Shown: positions 50,968 to 60,018 of the stretch, piece after piece
Layout: each line of letters opens with the position of its first letter
Numbering within the stretch: the stretch's first letter is position 1
Origin: Succiniclasticum ruminis DSM 9236
GTDB taxonomy: Bacteria; Bacillota; Negativicutes; Acidaminococcales; Acidaminococcaceae
DNA: 64,000 bases
Assembly (NCBI RefSeq): GCF_900112895.1
Contig: NZ_FONL01000010.1
Coordinates: 21,323 to 85,322 of the forward strand
Direction of reading: 5' to 3'
Notes under the pieces: model-generated
Told to the model about the DNA's origin: nothing
Database searches by the model: none
Seen by the model: the letters and a program-made list of their open reading frames with translations, nothing else
Position numbers and translations under genes: made by a program

Positions 50968-51035
50968 ATAAAAATAGAACCTGCCGTGTACCGCATGCGC
51001 ACCGGAAAACTGGGACGTACGCACGAACAGGTTCT
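50968..51035 (-). terminator. Terminator of the lipoprotein gene
   Basis: On the minus strand AGAACCTG pairs with CAGGTTCT (51028-51035/50976-50983), with inner CGTG/CACG and CCGG/CTGG pairing, and is followed by ATTTTTATTT. It ends the lipoprotein transcript directly before the promoter of the candidate RNA. Confidence 0.65.
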
Positions 51036-51118
51036 GTTAAAAATTCAGCTTACAACAGGGGGGCCCAATGGTGAAACCATCTTCAATTCTCTTACCTATG
51101 TGAGTACATTCTCAGTAT

Positions 51119-51658
51119 TTACTTACCCGCGCTTTCAATAGTTCCGTCTTTATAAACTATTTTATTTACATAAAAATCAAACTTTAATTTTTCAGCAGGT
51201 GTCTCTGCCGCTTTCACTTCGTTATTCATAAATTGGTTGGTTTCCCAGCCACCCCGTTTATCTGCATTAAAAATCACATACCCATGTGCCGGGATATCTT
51301 TATCAATGTCACAATTTAATTTTCTTAGTTCATCACCGAATTGTGATTTAACAGTTATGTGAAGTTGAACACCACTCAATATTTTATCGGTATTGTTGAT
51401 GACTTTAAAGCTCAAGCCAAGGCCTGGCTGTTTCTGATACTGAAATTTAACCCCGAATTTTTGTACATCTTCAATTTTAACTTTATCTTGAAGAGTCAAA
51501 GCTTTAGGCGCTTCAGTTTTCTTTTCAACTGTTTGTTCAATCTTTTTATCCCCAGATGTGGCTTTCACATCCTTTTTGTCGTTTGAACCTCCACATCCAG
51601 TTAAAAGTCCTACTGTAATGCCAGTTATCAATAAACTGCAAAGCATTTTTTTATACAT
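51119..51658 (-). CDS. Lipoprotein of unknown function
   Basis: A 179-residue secreted lipoprotein. The signal peptide (MYKKMLCSLLITGITVGLL) ends at the lipobox LTGCGG. A lysine/glutamate linker (residues 25-60) precedes a beta-sandwich-like domain with VKFQYQKQPGLGLSFKVINN, TDKILSGVQLHITV and an IPAHGYVIFNAD turn, reminiscent of FxLYD-type extracellular domains. AAAGGAGG precedes the ATG. It is a single-gene unit ending at the hairpin near 51 kb. No substrate can be named. Confidence 0.75.
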   Translation of the reverse strand: MYKKMLCSLLITGITVGLLTGCGGSNDKKDVKATSGDKKIEQTVEKKTEAPKALTLQDKVKIEDVQKFGVKFQYQKQPGLGLSFKVINNTDKILSGVQLHITVKSQFGDELRKLNCDIDKDIPAHGYVIFNADKRGGWETNQFMNNEVKAAETPAEKLKFDFYVNKIVYKDGTIESAGK

Positions 51659-51804
51659 ACCGCTTCCTCCTTTGAGATTAATAATAATAGGCCATAATCC
51701 TGTTCCCTTTGTTATAAGGTCGCTACCGCTTCAAACAATGCCATGAAAGCAATCACCAATACAGTTATCGAAATAATCTTTGTTATCATCTATACCACCC
51801 TGTA

Positions 51805-52110
51805 TCATTTCACTTTTTTCTTTGTTATACAGCACAGCACGCCGTCAGCAGTCACATACAGTATTTTCCCCTCTGAAATTTTTCCAATCTTATCATACAG
51901 GCGTCCGGCGCTGAAGCTCTCTCCTATCGTAGTGTACGGGCTGTTGGCTACATAGCCGATTTTGTCCAGTCCCTTCATCATTACCTTAATGGCTTCATTG
52001 TCATACTCGTTATCCGGCTCTTTTACCAGGCGCACCGACATGCCTTTTTTCAAAAAAGCCTGCCCGTGATAATGCTTTGTTCCAGTGATAGTAAAGTACA
52101 GTTTCTTCAT
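51805..52110 (-). CDS. HIRAN-domain protein
   Basis: A 101-residue stand-alone HIRAN domain. Its features are FTITGTKHYHGQAFLKKGMS, VRLVKEPDNEYDNEAIKV and GLDKIGYVANSPYTTIGES. HIRAN domains bind DNA 3' ends in HLTF-type helicases; bacterial stand-alone members are of unknown function and often lie in accessory regions. It has its own ribosome binding site (AGGAATG region) and is isolated from neighbours by hairpins. Confidence 0.85.
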   Translation of the reverse strand: MKKLYFTITGTKHYHGQAFLKKGMSVRLVKEPDNEYDNEAIKVMMKGLDKIGYVANSPYTTIGESFSAGRLYDKIGKISEGKILYVTADGVLCCITKKKVK

Positions 52111-52242
52111 TCTACATTCCTCCGATCATAAGTTGGATTCATTTTTTCTTTAAAAATCCGGGGAAACCCGAGATTGCCTTCCCACTATATTAATTTTAAA
52201 AAATTTGTAGTCCAAAAGTACTCCCTCACAGAAGCAAAAACA

Positions 52243-52293
52243 AAAACCCTGCCAGCCCAGCTGTGAAGCGGGTTGCAGGGATTCGCTATTTTT
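52243..52293. terminator. Bidirectional terminator
   Basis: CCCTGC...GCCC pairs with GGGTTGCAGGG around an eleven-base loop. A-rich and T-rich flanks on both sides allow either direction. Stem and loop resemble the terminator at 48834-48883, so this is a repeated terminator type. Confidence 0.6.
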
Positions 52294-52345
52294 GTCGTGT
52301 AAAATTTTACATCTATGTTTATTCTATACTCAACGCCTAATCAAT

Positions 52346-52529
52346 AAAAAGTCCTTCACAGCTCGGCGATCCTGCTTCCAATGCAGGGGCTGCCATGAAG
52401 GACTTTTTTAGGTACTTCTCCCGGTCGTTTCCGGGGTATTGACCCGGGCGTAAAGGAGCAAGCACCTATTGAAGCAGACGCCACGATGCACAATGTGCCC
52501 CGCCGGCCCAACGTCCGAAACGACTCTGC
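52346..52529 (-). ncRNA. Candidate structured RNA B (about 184 nt)
   Basis: A minus-strand promoter (TTGATT 52559-52564, 17-bp spacer, TATAAT 52536-52541) predicts a start near 52529. The transcript would end at a 13-bp terminator stem, AAAAAGTCCTTCA with TGAAGGACTTTTT (52346-52358/52396-52408). Inside, GTCGTTTC pairs with GAAACGAC, GGCGT with ACGCC, and GCAC with GTGC. The 3' domain is homologous to RNA A with compensatory changes. No open frame has a ribosome binding site. The family is unrecognised. Confidence 0.5.
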
Positions 52530-52535
52530 CTTATT

Positions 52536-52564
52536 ATTATAGAACATACAACAGAAGAAATCAA
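52536..52564 (-). promoter_or_regulatory. Promoter of candidate RNA B
   Basis: TTGATT (52559-52564), 17 bp, TATAAT (52536-52541) on the minus strand. It is a near-consensus sigma-A promoter located just after the XRE gene's stop and pointing into the non-coding gap. Confidence 0.7.
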
Positions 52565-52574
52565 GCAGCAGTTA

Positions 52575-52934
52575 CTATTCATTCTTCTTCCTGTACTCCG
52601 GCATCTGTGATAAGCCTTTCACTGCAGCAGCCGCCAGCGTCTGCCCTTGATCGTTCAAGTTCCGGAAGTCGGTGATGAGTTCCTTCTCCATCACCTGCCC
52701 CTCCTCATCAACCAGCGGCGGAAAAAATTCAGAGACGCCTGCACCCGTAATTTTCGCTATCATATATAATTGCGCCATGGACGGCTCCCGCTCACCATTT
52801 TCCCACGATGCTTCGGTGTTATGGGCAGCTTTTACCATTGATGCAAATACGTTCTGCGTCAACCGCATCCGCTTTCTATATTCCTTAATTTTGATGCCCA
52901 TAAATATACGAACCGATTTATTGATTCTTTCCAT
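52575..52934 (-). CDS. XRE-family transcriptional regulator
   Basis: A protein of about 119 residues. The helix-turn-helix lies at residues 13-68 (IKIKEYRKRMRLTQNVFASM, then AAHNTEASWENGEREPSMAQ and LYMIAKITG). The C-terminal 50 residues (NLNDQGQTLAAAAVKGLSQM) may mediate dimerisation. GAGGGG precedes the ATG at 52934. It lies next to the secretion-ATPase fragment and candidate RNA B. It is a plausible repressor for one of the local operator-like repeats, which is inference. Confidence 0.85.
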   Translation of the reverse strand: MERINKSVRIFMGIKIKEYRKRMRLTQNVFASMVKAAHNTEASWENGEREPSMAQLYMIAKITGAGVSEFFPPLVDEEGQVMEKELITDFRNLNDQGQTLAAAAVKGLSQMPEYRKKNE

Positions 52935-52989
52935 TTCATTCCCCTCTATACTCTTTGTGTTCAATTTTTCTTGATTAAACTTTTGTGGT

Positions 52990-53760
52990 TTAATCTATGC
53001 AACATTTAGCGGTTCTATTCGACAATCTCCCCATATATTGTATTGGAATTGAGCTACCATTGTCCTGCCGCAAAATGGAACGCAGTCCGTTGGCAAAGGT
53101 CATTCCTGTTTTCGTATTAACCGCGACCTGGTTCACTCCCTCCATACGGTACTCGATGGGGTCTTCCACTGTGATGATGTTCCGTTCCGGCTGATTCAAT
53201 TCCTTCAATGTTGCGTACAGCGTGGTAGTCTTTCCGCTGCCGGTAGGCCCTGTAATCAGAACCAGTCCGTAGGAAGCTTTGTACATAGTCCGATACAGGA
53301 CCATGTTTTCCCCGGAAAACCCCATATCCTCCAGCCGGAGCTGATTCGCTTCCGAATCCAGCACCCGGATGACGATTTTTTCTCCCTGTATCGTGGGCAG
53401 GGAAGAAATACGCAGGTCGATCTTCTGCCCGCTGTGGGCAATCTGCGACCGTCCGTCCTGGGACTTCCGTTTTTCCGCTATATCCATGCCTGCCATCAGC
53501 TTCACACAGGAAATCAATGCCGCATGCCGTTCCATCGGAATCCTTTGTGCCTGCTGCAGCACGCCGTCAATCCGGTACCGGACCCGGTTCCGTTCCGTTC
53601 CCGGTTCCAGATGGATATCACTGGCCCCTGCTTCCAACCCCTGTACGATAATCCCGTCCAGCAGTCGCAAAACCGGTGCATCCTCTGCTTTCAGCCGGTA
53701 TTGTAACAACAAATCATCTCCTTTTCCATTTTGTCCGGTTCCCTGAGAACACATTACCAT
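52990..53760 (-). pseudogene. Type II/IV secretion ATPase (GspE/PilB-like), 3'-truncated
   Basis: A 256-residue fragment of a secretion or pilus assembly ATPase. LEAGASDIHLEPGTERNRVR, the AGMDIAEKRKSQDGR segment, Walker A LVLITGPTGSGKTTTL and the Asp box TVEDPIEYRMEGVNQ are intact up to GLRSILRQD. There, at about 53061, similarity stops and 23 unrelated residues follow. The normal continuation (a PD(I/V)xxxGEIRD Walker B and LHTND His box) is missing. A neighbouring PilP-like gene and secretin support a broken pilus or competence locus. The break probably marks the edge of the inserted island. Confidence 0.85.
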
Positions 53761-53932
53761 GTTACCAGCCCTCTTATGATTTTTAAATATCGTTTAGAGG
53801 CATATCGTAAAATATTCGTGAAATTTTTTCCCTGTTTTTGGTAATTCTCCCGGCTTTTGTAAAAATCCGCATTAATCAGAAAACATTTTATGAACTTTTA
53901 TGCAACCGCTTTTCTTTTCTCCCTGGCAGCGC

Positions 53933-53938
53933 TATAAT
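53933..53938 (+). promoter_or_regulatory. -10 element of the PilP-like/secretin operon
   Basis: TATAAT on the plus strand about 65 bases before the PilP-like ATG, in the gap that separates it from the divergent secretion ATPase fragment. The -35 region is weak (TTTTCT at 17 bp). Confidence 0.4.
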
Positions 53939-54002
53939 GACATTGTTGTGGCAAAAGCAACGGCAATACAAACATTGCGTACGCGCTTTCAGGAGGAAAC
54001 GC

Positions 54003-54677
54003 ATGCGCGGCATTTTACAATTTTATAGATCTTTTTTCGGAAGCCTTACAGCCTTTATGGTTTTTTCTTTTTTTGTATCGGGATGTCACACCGGTGAGGA
54101 GCCGGTTTCTGTTACACAGGTCACGGTAAAAAAAGAAGCAGCCAATCGCAACCAGGCTGGGGAAATACAGGCTGACAGCATAGTGAAAACACGCAAAAAG
54201 AAACCAGAGACACCTGTTAATCACGGTGCCTCTGGTATTTTATTGCCTGAAAAACAGGCGAACAAAAACATGATATACGATTCCGTGCCGGACGATAAGA
54301 ATCCGGATGCTGCCGGCCGGCGCGACCCTTTTGCCCTGCCTGCGGCATTGCAGAAACAACGGACCGTTACCCGGGGGAATAAATGTGTTACATCAGGAAA
54401 TACTCATTTTGAGGCTCCCATGAAAAAAACTGCTGTACAGCAGTCCGCAACCCCTGCTGCTCCCGTTTCGCAGCAACCATACGTTACCGGCATCTTTGAC
54501 AATGGAAAAGACAAACTCGCGTTGCTTCGCTGGAAGGCGATACAGGGAGCCTTCGGCTGCGGCGAATCCTTAGGGAACGGATATTACGTCAAAGAAATCA
54601 CAGCAACGGCTGTATCGCTTTATCCGGAAAAGAGTGCTTCCGGCATGAAGCCCGTTACGCTGACATTACAACAGTAA
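54003..54677 (+). CDS. PilP-like lipoprotein of a pilus/competence system
   Basis: A protein of about 224 residues. A signal peptide ends at a lipobox (FFVSGCHTG). A long low-complexity linker precedes AAGRRDPFALPAAL, the RDPF signature typical of PilP inner-membrane lipoproteins, then a C-terminal beta domain (QPYVTGIFDNGKDKLALLRW) of the PilP/GspC homology type. AGGAGG precedes the ATG at 54003. It lies 26 bases before the secretin, its expected partner. Function in linking inner-membrane parts to the secretin is inferred. Confidence 0.68.
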   Translation: MRGILQFYRSFFGSLTAFMVFSFFVSGCHTGEEPVSVTQVTVKKEAANRNQAGEIQADSIVKTRKKKPETPVNHGASGILLPEKQANKNMIYDSVPDDKNPDAAGRRDPFALPAALQKQRTVTRGNKCVTSGNTHFEAPMKKTAVQQSATPAAPVSQQPYVTGIFDNGKDKLALLRWKAIQGAFGCGESLGNGYYVKEITATAVSLYPEKSASGMKPVTLTLQQ

Positions 54678-54703
54678 TGGTATCCAAAGGAGGATTTTAA
54701 TAA

Positions 54704-56089
54704 TTGAATATTCCATTCAAGTTGAATCTGTTTGATGTTTCAAAAGTTTTTATCACCATCTGTGCTTTTTTTCTCGCAATTGTCCTGGCAAAAACTGCCG
54801 GCGCCGAAGTTCCTGCCGGATTTTTATCTGCTGAATCCTTTACCCTCCAAGTAGAGAAACAGCATAACAGCAAACCCGGGTACAGGCCAAACGGGACTTC
54901 CCTGATTTCCCTGTCTGTAAAAGACGCCTCACTTAAGGAAATCGCGGCAGCACTGACAAAATTGTCAGGAAAAAGCGTGATTGCTGACACAAAGATTCAG
55001 GAACCGGTAACGTTGCAGCTGGAAAACGTTTCCCTGCATACAGCATTGGAAACCCTGGCTGCCGTACAGGGCCTCTCTTATACGGAAAACGGCAGTGTAA
55101 TCCTCATATCGCGGGACGATACGCTGAAAAAACTATCCGCCGGTTTTTACACGTTTCCCCTGAATTACGCCAGAGCAGAAGATTTACAGAAACCGCTGTC
55201 CGCCGTCCTGAACACCGGAAAACTGGCAGCAGACGCCGGCAGTAACAGCCTGCTGTTCAACGGCAGCCCTGCCGAAGCCCGGAAGATCAAAGAAGCGTTA
55301 CAGACTTTGGATAAGACTACCCAACAGGTCACGCTGGAAGCAAAAATCCTGTCCATCAGCCAGTCCGACGAAAAAAGCCTGGGGATACAGTGGAACTGGG
55401 ACACATTGCCCCAATACAACAAGGAAAAACACGACAACACTGCTTCACCGGGAAACAGAGCTGCAAACACAGCCGATAAAGGACATCTGCGCCTGTGGCG
55501 CGGAACCGGTGCGCAGTTTCAGTTCAGCGCCACACTGAATGCGCTCATCACCAGTGGCAAGGCAAAGGTACTGGCAACCCCTTCCCTGATTACCCTGCCG
55601 GGAAAAGAAGCCAGCATATTTATCGGAAGTCATATTCCCGTGGTCACTGAAAAACACAATAATGGAGAGAGTACCTATTCCACCGAATACGTGGACGCAG
55701 GCATTAAACTGAAATATACGCCCATAGTCAGCGATGACGGTTATATCACGTCTGCAGTCCACACCGAGGTCAGCACGCCCACCCTCATCAGCGAACTGAA
55801 AAACTACCGCATCAACAGCAGGACCGCCGATACCAATGTACGCATGCGCAACGGCGAAACACTGGTAATCGGCGGCCTCATCAGCGAAGAAGAACAAAAA
55901 CAGTTGCAACAGATTCCGTTCCTTTCCAAAATCCCTTTGTTAGGTTTTCTGTTCAAAAATCGTTACCGGAGTAAAAGCAAAACGGAAGTCATCATGCTGC
56001 TTACACCGTATCTGTCTGATGCCGGAACCTCGCCTGCAATTTACGGAAGCGGCGAAGCCGCATTACGCAAAACAGCGGACAGGTATTAA
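54704..56089 (+). CDS. Secretin (PilQ/GspD/ComE family)
   Basis: A 461-residue outer-membrane secretin, implying a diderm cell. It starts with TTG (AAAGGAGG upstream) and has a hydrophobic signal segment. A STN/N0-like domain (SLISLSVKDASLKEIAAALT, GKSVIADTKIQ) is followed by an N1-type domain near 150-220. The secretin core contains KVLATPSLITLPGKEASIFI, VDAGIKLKYTPIVSDDGYI and NGETLVIGGLISEEEQK. The C-terminus has IPFLSKIPLLGFLFKNR. It forms the pore for a type IV pilus or competence apparatus. Confidence 0.93.
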   Translation: MNIPFKLNLFDVSKVFITICAFFLAIVLAKTAGAEVPAGFLSAESFTLQVEKQHNSKPGYRPNGTSLISLSVKDASLKEIAAALTKLSGKSVIADTKIQEPVTLQLENVSLHTALETLAAVQGLSYTENGSVILISRDDTLKKLSAGFYTFPLNYARAEDLQKPLSAVLNTGKLAADAGSNSLLFNGSPAEARKIKEALQTLDKTTQQVTLEAKILSISQSDEKSLGIQWNWDTLPQYNKEKHDNTASPGNRAANTADKGHLRLWRGTGAQFQFSATLNALITSGKAKVLATPSLITLPGKEASIFIGSHIPVVTEKHNNGESTYSTEYVDAGIKLKYTPIVSDDGYITSAVHTEVSTPTLISELKNYRINSRTADTNVRMRNGETLVIGGLISEEEQKQLQQIPFLSKIPLLGFLFKNRYRSKSKTEVIMLLTPYLSDAGTSPAIYGSGEAALRKTADRY

Positions 56090-56116
56090 GCGTGTCGCTT
56101 ATGCTCTCTTGCAAAT

Positions 56117-56161
56117 AAAAAAGCGCTGCCTGAAAAGGATATTACTCCCGTCAGACAACGC
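56117..56161 (-). terminator. Terminator of capA, convergent with the secretin
   Basis: GCGCTGCCTGA (56123-56133) pairs with TCAGACAACGC (56151-56161) including two G-U pairs, followed by TTTTTT on the minus strand, just beyond the capA stop. Confidence 0.7.
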
Positions 56162-56172
56162 CTTCTCAGCGT

Positions 56173-57354
56173 TTATTCTCTGTATTCAAATCCGCTGCTG
56201 TATCTCATGATCTTCCGCATCACCCGTTCCTTTTCCGCACCTTCCAGTACCACCGGCTGGTAATTATTGCAATAGCTTACGCCGGAAACGGATGCCGGGA
56301 TGATCTTAATGTAATCGTCCGGCTGCAGCTTTCCGTTTACAAAAGTGAAGGTCTGCTGGAAAATCATGGTATCTTTGTCATCGGGATCTGTATTGCCGCC
56401 GAAACAGAAATTGGCCATGGAATACAGAATGTACTTCCCTTTGTATTTCTCAATTCCCTGAAGAACATGGGGATGACTGCCCAGCACCAGATCCACACCG
56501 TTATCGACCAGGTAATGGGCCATGGCAACCTGCGCCCATGTCTGCTCGTAGGTATGCTCCACTCCCCAGTGCATACAGGAGATGATAAGATCACATTTCT
56601 GACTTTTCAGATACGTCAGCGCCTTATCAATTTCGTGATAAAACTGGCATCCGTAATCCAGCAGCGAGAATAATCCGATTTTTACTCCGCAGACTTCTTT
56701 CACCAGATATTTATCGTGACCGAAATACGGGATGCCGATGCTGTCCAGTGCGGCCATGGTATCCAGATAGCCTCTTTCACCGAAATCATAAGTGTGGTTG
56801 TTGCCCAGGCTCACCGCGTCCACGCAGCCCTGCAACAACACGTTCTTGTACGCATCCGGTGCGGAAAAGTTAAACGTCTTTTCCATTTTTACCGGGTAGG
56901 AAGTAAAGGTTGTCTCCAGGTTGGCGATGGTAAAATCGTCTTCCCTGAATACATCCCTAACCTTCGCCAGATAGTAACCGTAATCTCCGTTGTTGCCTTC
57001 CAGATACGCATCAAAACGGTTGCCCCAGCTAAAACGGTCATCCCAACCGATGGTGCAGTCGCCTACGGCGGAAATTTTAACGGATTTGCGCACAATGGAG
57101 GGCGCCGGCGGTTTTGCAGGCAGGGTTGCAGTATCTTTGGCTGCAGGCTCCGTTTTCCCAGCCTGCGGCACATCCGCGTGCTGCGTTGCAGCTTTTAGGG
57201 ATTTCAAACCCTGTTCCGCTTTAATACCCGGAACACGGCTCCCGGCCGCCTCCGCGCGCGTCACCCCTGTGACGTTACATACCGCCAGCAAAAGCAACAG
57301 CGCCATCAGCATCCTTTTGGCAGCGTTTTTAACAAAAACTGTTTTACATGACAT
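56173..57354 (-). CDS. CapA family protein (metallophosphatase-like)
   Basis: A 393-residue exported protein. The signal peptide spans residues 1-37, then a proline/alanine linker, then a CapA-type calcineurin-like domain: ISAVGDCTIGWD, FTIANLETTFTS, VSLGNNHTYDFGERG, IISCMHWGVEHTYEQ and VLGSHPHVLQGIE are the metal-binding blocks. CapA homologues take part in poly-gamma-glutamate capsule synthesis or act as cell-surface phosphoesterases. No pgsB/C genes are nearby, so capsule synthesis is unproven. It is monocistronic with its own terminator. Confidence 0.88.
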   Translation of the reverse strand: MSCKTVFVKNAAKRMLMALLLLLAVCNVTGVTRAEAAGSRVPGIKAEQGLKSLKAATQHADVPQAGKTEPAAKDTATLPAKPPAPSIVRKSVKISAVGDCTIGWDDRFSWGNRFDAYLEGNNGDYGYYLAKVRDVFREDDFTIANLETTFTSYPVKMEKTFNFSAPDAYKNVLLQGCVDAVSLGNNHTYDFGERGYLDTMAALDSIGIPYFGHDKYLVKEVCGVKIGLFSLLDYGCQFYHEIDKALTYLKSQKCDLIISCMHWGVEHTYEQTWAQVAMAHYLVDNGVDLVLGSHPHVLQGIEKYKGKYILYSMANFCFGGNTDPDDKDTMIFQQTFTFVNGKLQPDDYIKIIPASVSGVSYCNNYQPVVLEGAEKERVMRKIMRYSSGFEYRE

Positions 57355-57399
57355 AACCGTTCACCTTTTATTAATGCTATTATCAAACACGTTCCACTG

Positions 57400-58791
57400 T
57401 CATTCTTTCTTCGCCAGCATCCCCGGCAGCAACAGCAGAAAGCTCACCGCTACCGCCAGAAACATGGGTTTCACCGGTGTCTTCAGGAAGGTGGCGAGAA
57501 TCGCCACCATCGTGCTGCATACCATGGAAAGCGCCACCCACCGGCCGCTGACGCATCCGGGCCGGAACACGGCCAGGGTGAGAGGCAGAAAGATGCCGCC
57601 GCCCCGGAGTCCCATGGATAGATAGTTCCAGAATAAAATCTGCGTATCCCGGAAAATGATGGAAAAGACGCAGCCGATGACCATGACCAGGACGCAGCTG
57701 CAACGGTTCAGCTTCAGCAGGGTGCTGTCGTTTTTAATCTGGAACAGGGGCGCCACAATGTCTTTGGATATGATGGTACCGATGCCCAGGGACTGGCCCC
57801 CGATGGAGCTGATGAGAGAAATGATGATGCCGCCCATGGCCATGCCGCCGATGAGGGCCGGCTGGTGATGCAGCAGATAGGTCGGCAAAACAAGCAGCGG
57901 CTGCACGCCCGGTTCAGCCACATGCATGTACATGCCGATCATGGCGCAGGGCAGGCCTACCGGAATGGCTACCAAAGCGGCGGCAAAGGCGCCGTACGCT
58001 GCCGTCTGGGGGTCTGTGGCGGAAAACAACGCCTGGATGTAGGTCTGGGTACAGATAATCCCCACAAACACGGACAACAGATTCGCCGCTGCGTTGCCGG
58101 TACCGTTCCCCAACAGACTGAACCAGGGGAAGTCCGGCAGCGCCGCACTGATGGCCGGGTCCGTATGGATGGCCCAGAACGCCGTGCCTCCTGCCACGAA
58201 CAGGCTGGCAAACAGGATGAGCATCTTCAGGATGCCGCCTACCCCGGCGCTCTTCATGCCGCCGAAAAACACGTAACTGGCTACCAGCAGCATTAAAATC
58301 AATGCCGCCGTCCAGACGGAAACGTCAAATACGGCGCAGATGATGCCAATACCCGGAAGGCAGCTGGACACCACGCTGAAGAAAATCCCGATGGTCGTGA
58401 CCCAGCTGGCGATGGAACCGGCGGTCTTCCCGTAATTCAACACCAAATACTGGGAGATGGTCTCCAACCCTGTTTTGCGCAGGGGACGGGCATATAAAAA
58501 GCCCATGACAATAAAGGTAATGCCACTGGACAGGGTGAACCACCAGGCGGAAAGGCCTATGGTGGAAGCCATCTGGGCCGTGCCTACGGTAGCCCCGCCT
58601 CCGATGACGGTACCGGCAATGCTGCCTGCTACCAGAGGAAAGCTGGCACTGCGCCCGCCCAGACTGTAGCCTTCCGCGCTTTTTACCGCCCGGGCAACAT
58701 AGATACCGCCAAAAATAACAACCGCAATGGTCAGCAGCATGATAATTAAATGAAGAAATGTAATATCCAAGGACAACGAAAAGGCCTCCAA
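57400..58791 (-). CDS. Sodium:solute symporter (SSS family)
   Basis: A 463-residue integral membrane protein with about 13 hydrophobic segments. The SSS-family signature region includes YSLGGRSASFPLVAGSIAGT at residues 39-58, then VIGGGATVGTAQMAS, and the later ISSIGGQSLGIGTIISKD. It would import an organic solute with sodium. The substrate cannot be read from the sequence; pantothenate, proline or carboxylate carriers share this fold. It lies between capA and a lipoprotein gene with no obvious pathway link. Confidence 0.88.
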   Translation of the reverse strand: MEAFSLSLDITFLHLIIMLLTIAVVIFGGIYVARAVKSAEGYSLGGRSASFPLVAGSIAGTVIGGGATVGTAQMASTIGLSAWWFTLSSGITFIVMGFLYARPLRKTGLETISQYLVLNYGKTAGSIASWVTTIGIFFSVVSSCLPGIGIICAVFDVSVWTAALILMLLVASYVFFGGMKSAGVGGILKMLILFASLFVAGGTAFWAIHTDPAISAALPDFPWFSLLGNGTGNAAANLLSVFVGIICTQTYIQALFSATDPQTAAYGAFAAALVAIPVGLPCAMIGMYMHVAEPGVQPLLVLPTYLLHHQPALIGGMAMGGIIISLISSIGGQSLGIGTIISKDIVAPLFQIKNDSTLLKLNRCSCVLVMVIGCVFSIIFRDTQILFWNYLSMGLRGGGIFLPLTLAVFRPGCVSGRWVALSMVCSTMVAILATFLKTPVKPMFLAVAVSFLLLLPGMLAKKE

Positions 58792-58894
58792 ACTATGCTA
58801 AGAGCAAACGCAATGATAAGATTATGAATAGAAATACAGCCAGTCCCGGCGCACCGATGCGAACCTTGCGGCAGGATGCAGCCACAGGACGGAC

Positions 58895-59767
58895 CTACCC
58901 TTTTTTCCCATCTGCTTTCTTGTATTCAAACGGTTGATCCGCAAAATCGACAACGTTCATGACGGCACGGGGCTCGCTGAAGTAATACCGTTCTTTTACC
59001 CGGAACACCCGGCCGTCTTCCAGCAACAGGTCGGTATAAAGATGCTGGCTGGTACGCAGCCGTGTAAACACGCTGCCGGAAGGAAGCGTTTCTTCTTTCC
59101 CTTCCGCTGCGTCTGCATTGGCAAAAATCAGGACCCGCGTGTCTTTCGTGGTCACCAGCTTTTCTTTCCGGTCTGCTGACGTACAGTAACGGTACCCCTC
59201 CGGGTCTTCATTAGGCGTTGGCTTGCCAAGCTTTCCCACATGATAGCGAAGCTCCGCCGCCGCAGGTCCCAGCACGTTGATGCCGATCCGGACCGGCAGG
59301 TTTTTCGGATCCTTCGGTTCTTCAAAAAAGTGCAGCTGGGCGTTATCAGCGCCTTTCACGCTGTTGGTGTCGGAAAGCTCAATAAAATTCAGGTCGCCTG
59401 CCCGATCCCCGTAAATATACAGGTAATCTTTTCCGTTGGAATGGATCAGATACGGAACTCTCTCTTTGGCCCGCAACAGACGGGCTTCCCTGTCAATTTT
59501 ATTCCAGATCAGATGAGAGGTCCCGTTATCAAAGACCAGGTCGTTTTTTAACGTCAGGGAAAAGGGAAACCGGTCCCTGCCTCTTACGATGGTGTACTCC
59601 TGGTTTGCTTTCAGTTTCACCACAAACTCTTCCGGCTGGGACGCGTAATCAAATACGATGGGCTTGTCCTGGGCGCAACCGAAACTGCCAAAAAGGAATA
59701 ACGACAACAGGCAGACAGATAACAGATTTACGGAACGGACGGAATGCTTCCTTAACGTTTTTCTCAT
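58895..59767 (-). CDS. Secreted lipoprotein of unknown function
   Basis: A 290-residue protein with a basic start (MRKTLRKHSVRSVNLL), a hydrophobic core and a lipobox-like FGSFGCAQD. The mature part is beta-rich with tryptophan and aromatic strands (DNGTSHLIWNKIDREARLLR, KDYLYIYGDRAGDLNFIELS) and a C-terminal KERYYFSEPRAVMNVVDF. I recognise no family. It is monocistronic and lies upstream of and divergent from the TRAP operon. Confidence 0.65.
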   Translation of the reverse strand: MRKTLRKHSVRSVNLLSVCLLSLFLFGSFGCAQDKPIVFDYASQPEEFVVKLKANQEYTIVRGRDRFPFSLTLKNDLVFDNGTSHLIWNKIDREARLLRAKERVPYLIHSNGKDYLYIYGDRAGDLNFIELSDTNSVKGADNAQLHFFEEPKDPKNLPVRIGINVLGPAAAELRYHVGKLGKPTPNEDPEGYRYCTSADRKEKLVTTKDTRVLIFANADAAEGKEETLPSGSVFTRLRTSQHLYTDLLLEDGRVFRVKERYYFSEPRAVMNVVDFADQPFEYKKADGKKG

Positions 59768-59858
59768 CTCTTCGCCTCCTGTATTGTATTAATTTTAACA
59801 AGTATTATAACACGAAAACGGAATTTAATTAAGAATACACAAAAAAACAATTTGAGAG

Positions 59859-59888
59859 TTACACAACTGTCATTAAATATGTTATAAT
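59859..59888 (+). promoter_or_regulatory. Probable promoter of the TAXI-TRAP operon
   Basis: TATAAT at 59883-59888 lies 130 bases before the start codon at 60019, with a weak -35 (TTACAC) 18 bp upstream. The intervening leader shows no recognisable riboswitch. Confidence 0.4.
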
Positions 59889-60018
59889 TTGATTGGTAAT
59901 ATGCTTTTCGCTGACACTGGAAAAGTGGGTTCCATGTATTAATCCCGGTGCCGGTTAATAAAGCAGCAGGACCTGACTCAATTAAAATCACATTTATGTG
60001 AAAAGGGGGAAGAAAATT

